11,429 nt of DNA. It comes from Desulfoprunum sp. (GTDB lineage Bacteria > Desulfobacterota > Desulfobulbia > Desulfobulbales > Desulfocapsaceae). Both the position numbers and the translations under genes were made by a program. Under the pieces are notes generated by a model. That model did no database searches and was not told where the DNA came from. It worked only from the letters and a program-made list of their open reading frames with translations. Of this stretch, positions 7,380 through 11,429 are shown piece by piece. Where the stretch lies: NCBI GenBank assembly GCA_030696435.1, contig JAUYSF010000011.1, forward strand, positions 1-11,429, given 5' to 3'. The first letter of the stretch is position 1; every line of letters begins with the position of its first letter.

Positions 7380-8642
7380 TCAAAAGAAACTCCTGAAGAG
7401 CAGCACATTCAAAAAAGTGACCACAGCACCGATAATGAGCAGGAGAAGCGTTGTTGATTTTGAGTTTACGTATTTGCCCATGACCTTTCTGGATGAGGTA
7501 AGGTAAATCTGTAGAAAAATGGTAAAGGGCAACTGGATGCTGAGGAGCATTTGGGAAAGGATGAGGGCCCGGAACGGATTACCGATAAAGAGGATGACCG
7601 CAAATGCACCAAACAGGGAAATGGCCACGCCGAGACGGGTGTGATTATCCTTGAGATCGTAGGGCTCGTTGTACATGCCGGCAAAGATGGAGCCACCGGC
7701 CATGGCTGAGGTAATGGTCGAAGCTAATCCCGCAAAGAGTAAGGCAACCGCAAAAACCACCGAAGCATTTTCCCCCACCAGCGGCGTGAGCAGTGACTGC
7801 GCTTGCTGCAGTTCAGTAACCGGCTTACCGGCCTTGAAAAAGGTGGCTGCCGCCAGCAGTATCATGGCACTGTTGATTGCCCAGCCAATTCCCATCGACA
7901 TCAGGGTGTCGAGAAATTCATAATCGAGTTGTTTGCTAATGACTTTTTCATCTTCGAGGTTCCACTGGCGACTCTGGATGATCTCGGAATGGAGGAAAAG
8001 ATTATGCGGCATGACAACGGCCCCGAGCACACTCATCACAATCATTATCGACCCCTCGGGCAGTGCGGGAGTTACCCAACCAAGAGCGGCGGCAGGCCAG
8101 TCGATATCGACCAGGATGAGTTCGTAGAGAAAAGACAGGCCGATGATGGACACAAAGCCGATGATGATTTTTTCGGTGATCTTGTAGGAATTGCTGAACA
8201 GCATGATACAGACGATAGCGACCATCAGCAGCGAGCCGGGAATAATGGGGATATGGAAGAGCATATTCAGGGCAATGGCGCCCCCCATGATTTCGGCAAG
8301 CGAGGTGGACACGGAAGCCAGTACCGCGGAGAGAAGGACTCCGCGTGAGAGGAATTTCGGGGTGTGGGTGGTGGCGGCCTCCGACAGACAAAGCCCGGTT
8401 GCAATGCCCAGGTGGGCAACGTTATGCTGCAGGACAATCAGCATGAGCGTCGAAAGGCTCACCATCCAGAGCAGTTCGTAACCGAATCCGGCCCCGGCAG
8501 CAATGTTCGCGGCCCAGTTACCCGGATCGATGAAGCCGACGGTGACCAGGAGGCCGGGGCCGATGTATTTGAATATCTCCAGGGCCGCAAGGACTGGTCG
8601 ATAGCCTTTTTTATCGATATTTTTCAGGAAACTTAATTTCAT
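7380..8642 (-). CDS. mntH: Nramp-family divalent metal transporter (MntH-like)
   Basis: This 420-residue protein with about eleven hydrophobic helices has the expected length for proton-coupled Mn2+/Fe2+ importers of the inner membrane. The two metal-site motifs are intact: DPGN in helix 1 (residues 39-42, GFIDPGNWAANIAAG) and MPHN in helix 6 (211-214, GAVVMPHNLFLHS). The Met in the second motif is typical of true Mn/Fe carriers, unlike the Mg or Al variants. Start ATG 8642 has TGAGG about 8 nt upstream. The gene converges on the LtaS-like gene with a 70-bp gap in which I see no convincing terminator. I looked for a MntR- or Fur-type operator upstream and did not recognise one, so regulation is open. 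Confidence 0.93.
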   Translation of the reverse strand: MKLSFLKNIDKKGYRPVLAALEIFKYIGPGLLVTVGFIDPGNWAANIAAGAGFGYELLWMVSLSTLMLIVLQHNVAHLGIATGLCLSEAATTHTPKFLSRGVLLSAVLASVSTSLAEIMGGAIALNMLFHIPIIPGSLLMVAIVCIMLFSNSYKITEKIIIGFVSIIGLSFLYELILVDIDWPAAALGWVTPALPEGSIMIVMSVLGAVVMPHNLFLHSEIIQSRQWNLEDEKVISKQLDYEFLDTLMSMGIGWAINSAMILLAAATFFKAGKPVTELQQAQSLLTPLVGENASVVFAVALLFAGLASTITSAMAGGSIFAGMYNEPYDLKDNHTRLGVAISLFGAFAVILFIGNPFRALILSQMLLSIQLPFTIFLQIYLTSSRKVMGKYVNSKSTTLLLLIIGAVVTFLNVLLFRSFF

Positions 8643-8984
8643 CGGGTATGCCTCATCGTTGGGATGCCTTTGGTAGTTTCTTCTGCCGGTTCGTAACTGT
8701 TCAGCTATATCTGATCACGGAGAAAAATGTCTGTCATCCCCGAATGTTTCTGTCGGGGATCCAGTTTTTAAAACTGCAATACTCTGGATTCCGGTCTAAA
8801 GCCTGCCGGAATGACAACAATAATGGTATGTACTGAATAGTTACCCCGGTTCATTATTACTTTGTTGGTACTACTTTGAAAGAATTTTTATGGTGCCGAC
8901 ATCGGACAAGGGGTATTTGTGGTCCTTGTAGATGAAAAATAATCCAGAGGACTTCTGTTTTGGCATAAGAAGAGGACAGATACC
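8643..8984. other. Divergent gap between mntH and yhcH-like gene
   Basis: This 342-bp stretch must hold the promoters of both flanking genes, but I find no match good enough to name. It contains the 85-bp repeat at 8732-8816. A 62-codon open frame across the repeat has no ribosome site and is not credible. Confidence 0.5.
8732..8816. repeat. 85-bp cruciform-type dispersed repeat (TGTCAT...ATGACA)
   Basis: The ends TGTCATCCCCG and the complement of CCGGAATGACA match at 9 of 11 positions. Inside are two hairpins, ATCCCCGA/TCGGGGAT (8736-8743 with 8753-8760) and ATTCCGG/CCGGAAT (8788-8794 with 8806-8812), plus ATCCAG/CTGGAT joining the arms (8759-8764 with 8784-8789). This is the general form of the widespread TGTCATTCCCG...CGGAATGACA intergenic repeats found in many proteobacterial genomes. 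Other copies cannot be shown here. Confidence 0.7.
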
Positions 8985-9431
8985 ATGATTTTTGATTGTA
9001 TCGAAAACGCACATCTGTATACGATGCTTGGCTCAAGGATTGGGCAGGCCTTCAATTATATTCAGGCCACTGATTTTAGCCGGTTGGCCTCGGGCAGATA
9101 TGACATTGACGGCGAGGATCTCTTTGCAATGGTCAATGCCTACGAGACGAAGGACCGCAGAGATTGCGAGCTGGAGGGACACCGGCAGTATATCGATCTT
9201 CAGTATATGGTGGAAGGTGCGGAGTTGATCGGCTATGCGCCACTACGAGATCAAACCGCTTCGCTGATCTCAGAGCCGGAAGAGGATTGTCTGTTTTATC
9301 AGGGAGAGGCGTCCTTCGTCCTGCTCGATCAAGGGATGTTCGTGTTGCTCTTTCCGGCCGACTTGCATATGCCCTGCGTCCGGGCGGGGCATGCGCGGGT
9401 GAAGAAGGTGGTGGTGAAGATCCGGGTCTGA
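8985..9431 (+). CDS. YhcH/YjgK/YiaL (EbgC) family protein
   Basis: This 148-residue cytosolic cupin-like protein (DUF386) belongs to a family linked to sugar metabolism: EbgC is the beta subunit of the Ebg beta-galactosidase, and YhcH sits in sialic-acid operons. Family signatures are visible: EGHRQYIDLQY (64-74, with H66, D71 and Q73 as probable metal or substrate residues), the LLFPADLHMP segment (121-130, H128) and the final VKKVVVKI strand. Length is typical. ATG 8985 has AGAGGA about 8-9 nt upstream. No sugar genes flank it, so it is probably a stand-alone gene. The exact reaction is not known. Confidence 0.9.
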   Translation: MIFDCIENAHLYTMLGSRIGQAFNYIQATDFSRLASGRYDIDGEDLFAMVNAYETKDRRDCELEGHRQYIDLQYMVEGAELIGYAPLRDQTASLISEPEEDCLFYQGEASFVLLDQGMFVLLFPADLHMPCVRAGHARVKKVVVKIRV

Positions 9432-9674
9432 AAAAGGGGGAGATATCAGGCTGTCAAGGCCTTGATGTCTTGTACCGCTATGGATTGAGGAAGTTGTTGG
9501 GCTATGGGCACAAGGGTTGGGAAAAACGGTCAGGCAGGGGAATGGGGGCGGAGTAATAATCAAAACTCCGGGCTTTGTGGTCATGCGCTGGAGCAGGGAT
9601 GTATATCTATCGGAAAGGGATGCATTCAGCGAGAAGCCGAGGTCTGCCTCCCCCGATTCTCCGTTTCATCGTAA
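9432..9674. other. Gap between yhcH-like gene and cassette array
   Basis: These 243 bp hold no credible gene. A 12-bp palindrome TCAAGGCCTTGA lies near 9457-9468 and a 5-bp stem CGGAG/CTCCG near 9550-9572; neither forms a clear terminator. This should be native flanking chromosome next to the last cassette. Confidence 0.5.
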
Positions 9675-9760
9675 GGTGAACGCCGCAAATCACTGGCAAA
9701 TGAAGGCGCAGAGCGTAGCGGCGCGCCTTCATTTTTACGAGTTAATTTGCATTGTTAGGT
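9675..9760 (-). other. attC-like site of the terminal cassette
   Basis: Read leftward, the site starts with ACCTAAC (9760-9754), a perfect match to the attC R'' box RYYYAAC, and ends with GTTCACC (9681-9675) at the R' position, where only GTT fits GTTRRRY. Between them is a perfect 12-bp stem (9698-9709 with 9723-9734) with a 13-nt loop, flanked by a second pairing GCAAAT/ATTTGC (9685-9690 with 9745-9750). At 86 bp it lies within the usual attC size range. The stop codon of the cassette gene (TAA, 9757-9755) lies inside the R'' box, a hallmark of integron cassettes. The poor R' fits the last site of an array, whose TTRRRY half comes from the original target. Confidence 0.75.
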
Positions 9761-10556
9761 TTCTTGTGTTTTGTAAATCTCTTTTTTCAAAATCTTCCAA
9801 GCACGTTCAGGAACAACTGGGAGCTTGAGAGATTTATGTATTCGTTCGGCAACCTTGATAAACCTTTGTTCAACCTGCTCTTGGGTAAGACGATAGTTAC
9901 CAATGATGTTATCAATATACCCAATCACACCAGGGGCAACGAAAGCCATTTTGGGATCGAATGGCGGGTAGTCCCTAAGTATCTCAGGATCTCGTGTGCA
10001 GCAATTGTTAGGGCCATTGACGTCTAGGTAACAAACTTCCATATAAGTATCCAGCGCTTCAAGGTCTTTTGATTCTTTCTTTAGGATATCGCCCATTGCT
10101 AACCTGGCATTTCGGTAGAAACCCCACTGAAATTTCTGTGCATGCTTCAAGAGTTCCTTGTTTAAAATTGACCATCGTATATCGTTTTCGCTCGGGTCGC
10201 TGCCGAACTTATTTCTCAGCACATCTTTTTCCTTTTCATACGCTTCGCGTATCGCAAGGAACTGCTCATGAGTACCATTCGCTATGGCCCACTGTTCTTC
10301 GACCGCCGAAATCTGGTCTTCTCTGATAAGGATTTTCTTTTTGTCACTTGGTCGTGTTCGAACATATATAAATTCGCCACAAGATGGGCACTTCTTCTTT
10401 CTGCCTGGCATCTTATCTATAGCTGCGTCACAATAAGGGCAAATTGGCTCAGTGTTACCTATGTCAGCATGTGGACTAGAGTCACTTGCACGTTTTGCGC
10501 TGAAGATGTTCTTGATTGCTGAAATCAAACTCATTGAACCCTCCATCTGAAACCTA
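9681..10556 (-). mobile_element. Integron gene cassette 2 (terminal), 876 bp
   Basis: Its borders are the G/TT cleavage points of the two attC-like sites. It holds one gene, a leader of about 22 nt and its own attC at the end. The first bases (TAGGT) are complementary to its own R'' box ACCTA, as expected if the ends were once joined in a circle, although one T of the expected GTTAGGT is missing. The DNA looks visibly more AT-rich than cassette 1 and the genes to the left. Confidence 0.7.
9755..10534 (-). CDS. Zinc-ribbon protein of unknown function (cassette gene)
   Basis: This 259-residue protein has no signal peptide or membrane helix. Two CxxC knuckles, CPYC (32-35) and CPSC (49-52), form a four-Cys zinc ribbon; the basic linker KMPGRKKK and the following IYVRTRPSDKKK suit nucleic-acid or protein contact. 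The rest is largely helical and charged (80-170) with a short DLEALDTYMEVCYLD segment recalling a TPR-like helix pair. I remember similar zinc-ribbon proteins only as hypothetical. ATG 10534 is chosen because GGAGGG precedes it by about 5 nt; the in-frame ATG at 10546 has none. The TAA lies inside the attC box. Function unknown; location in a cassette array suggests an accessory role. Confidence 0.8.
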   Translation of the reverse strand: MSLISAIKNIFSAKRASDSSPHADIGNTEPICPYCDAAIDKMPGRKKKCPSCGEFIYVRTRPSDKKKILIREDQISAVEEQWAIANGTHEQFLAIREAYEKEKDVLRNKFGSDPSENDIRWSILNKELLKHAQKFQWGFYRNARLAMGDILKKESKDLEALDTYMEVCYLDVNGPNNCCTRDPEILRDYPPFDPKMAFVAPGVIGYIDNIIGNYRLTQEQVEQRFIKVAERIHKSLKLPVVPERAWKILKKEIYKTQET

Positions 10557-10619
10557 CGTGTGTCTCTGGGGCTGGCTGGAGCGTAGCGTAAGCCAGTCCC
10601 TATCAGTCGCTTGTTAGAA
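10552..10619 (-). other. attC-like site between the two cassettes
   Basis: Read leftward it begins with TTCTAAC (10619-10613) at the R'' position and ends near CGTAGGT (10558-10552) at R'. The stem GGGACTGGCT (10600-10591) pairs with AGCCAGCCCC (10577-10568) with one mismatch, around a 13-nt loop. That loop shares the 10-mer CGCTACGCTC with the loop of the site at 9675-9760. At about 68 bp it is a short attC. The R' box appears to have lost or changed one base relative to GTTAGGT, so this junction may be degenerate. Confidence 0.65.
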
Positions 10620-11406
10620 CATCGGTGCTCAAGGTTACACCGGCATGTTGACCAGCACGAATCGGGTAATCGTCGGTCGACGGAGCTGATACTTCTGGCG
10701 GAGGTACCCTGCTACTTGGTCCGTATTCCTGCGGTCCGAATCGCAGTCTGCAAAGAACGCCGCTCCCGCAGATTCCTCCGCGACCGGGTCGATAACGGCT
10801 GAGAACGCGGAAAGAAACGGGAAGATTCTCCATGCGGCATAGCGGGGCGAGTATGGATTCAGACAGAGAGACACGTCGTCGCAGGAATGGACAACAACGG
10901 CGTCCAGATGCTTGTACTTGAAGAACAGCGATTCGTAGAAAAAGTAGCAGGGCTTCGAGTAGTATTCGTCGGCTTCTGTGTGCCCCTCCAATGTCTCAAC
11001 CCCATAGAGTCGCGCAATCGCCGCCTCTGCCGTCAGGATCGTCGCATCCCGTTGACCGGCGATCAGCCAGATGAGAGTGGAATCCGAGGGTCTTCGGTCG
11101 GGAAAGTCCCGGATCTGGCGCCAAGCGTTCTTGACTCGCTCTTCGGTTCTCGCGCCGGAGTACTCGATCGTCGCACCCTTCTTGCTGTCCACCAAGTCGC
11201 GGAACTGCTGGTCGTCGGTCTTTCGCTCGACCTCGGTCAGTACCCTCAGACCCGCGAATTCGATGAGCAGATCGGGCGACTTGTACTCAGGTGAGGGCGT
11301 TATCATAGAGACATTCAGTCCGAGAACGTCCCGAAGGATACCCCGAATCATTTCCGCATCGCTGTCCACATGTTTCTGGCTCACATGATCCCTCTCAGCG
11401 TTCTAA
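10557..11406 (-). mobile_element. Integron gene cassette 1, 850 bp
   Basis: The cassette begins with TTAGAA just after the G at 11407, exactly complementary to its own R'' box TTCTAAC at 10619-10613, as the circular-cassette model predicts. The gene starts 22 nt inside and its stop lies 15 bp before the attC, leaving almost no spare DNA, which is typical of integron cassettes. Confidence 0.72.
10635..11384 (-). CDS. Probable PD-(D/E)XK nuclease-fold protein (cassette gene)
   Basis: This 249-residue soluble protein carries SPDLLIEF then LTEVERK, that is P37-D38 followed 14 residues later by E53-x-K55, the core motif of PD-(D/E)XK nucleases and related endonuclease-like folds; E11 in the first helix could complete the site. 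The segment 104-130 (STLIWLIAGQRDA) fits a following strand and helix. The C-terminal half, rich in aromatic residues (YYSKPCYFFYESLFFKY), is not recognised. The start is GTG 11384 because GAGAGGG lies 5 nt upstream; the ATG at 11386 is out of frame and meets TGA at once. A nuclease in a cassette would suit phage defence or restriction, but the call rests on a short motif and a non-catalytic member is possible. Confidence 0.7.
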   Translation of the reverse strand: MSQKHVDSDAEMIRGILRDVLGLNVSMITPSPEYKSPDLLIEFAGLRVLTEVERKTDDQQFRDLVDSKKGATIEYSGARTEERVKNAWRQIRDFPDRRPSDSTLIWLIAGQRDATILTAEAAIARLYGVETLEGHTEADEYYSKPCYFFYESLFFKYKHLDAVVVHSCDDVSLCLNPYSPRYAAWRIFPFLSAFSAVIDPVAEESAGAAFFADCDSDRRNTDQVAGYLRQKYQLRRPTITRFVLVNMPV

Positions 11407-11429
11407 CGTCGAATTCACAGGAAGCCGCG
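11400..11429 (-). other. Partial attC-like site at right edge
   Basis: Read leftward, the sequence ends in GACGTTAGAAC, with GTTAGAA (11407-11401) at the R' position. The preceding bases CGCGGCTTCC would be the right arm of its stem, cut by the window end. It implies another cassette or attI to the right. Confidence 0.55.

Noticed and set aside
8648..8836. 62-codon rightward open frame
   Set aside because: It spans the 85-bp repeat and has no ribosome site.
9517..9828. 103-codon rightward open frame
   Set aside because: It crosses the attC-like site and the end of the leftward zinc-ribbon gene and has no family features.
9675..10619. CRISPR array or simple REP pair
   Set aside because: Only two hairpins about 0.9 kb apart, with different stems and core boxes at their ends; this fits attC sites, not CRISPR repeats.
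10887..11294. Rightward 135-codon open frame
   Set aside because: It is opposite the nuclease-fold gene, which has a good ribosome site and motif on the complement.

Overview
The window looks like a chromosomal segment of a Gram-negative, moderately GC-rich bacterium. A sulfate-reducer-type Desulfobacterota is my best guess, but it rests only on the general flavour of the proteins (DUF4405 membrane protein, Aas-like acyl-ACP ligase, NtrC-class two-component system). No rRNA, tRNA or diagnostic metabolic gene is present to settle it.

Left part (1-4779). A truncated AMP-binding acyl-ACP/acyl-CoA ligase runs leftward out of the window. Its divergent 337-bp upstream region also serves a rightward gene for a three-helix DUF4405 membrane protein with a C-terminal internal repeat. 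That region holds a good sigma-54 -24/-12 match (951-965) and, about 100 bp upstream, a perfect inverted repeat (843-860) of the kind bound by NtrC-class activators. Downstream, after a 256-bp gap full of inverted repeats, lie a membrane histidine kinase and its sigma-54-dependent response regulator. The simplest reading is that this pair controls the DUF4405 gene.

Middle part (4780-9431). This is ordinary chromosomal content: a YehS-like DUF1456 protein, an LtaS-like sulfatase-fold membrane phosphotransferase, a convergent Nramp/MntH metal transporter, an 85-bp cruciform-type dispersed repeat, and a YhcH/EbgC-family sugar protein.

Right part (9675-11429). I read this as the distal end of an integron gene-cassette array transcribed leftward. 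Two compact one-gene cassettes (about 876 and 850 bp) each end in an attC-like folded site. In one, the gene's stop codon lies inside the first core box; in the other it lies 15 bp before it. Each cassette's first bases are complementary, perfectly or nearly so, to its own R'' box, as the circular-cassette model requires. The two attC hairpins have 13-nt loops sharing a 10-nt core, and a third attC half-site lies at the right edge. The cassette genes encode a zinc-ribbon protein of unknown function and a probable PD-(D/E)XK nuclease-fold protein, possibly a defence gene. The integrase and attI would lie to the right of the window.
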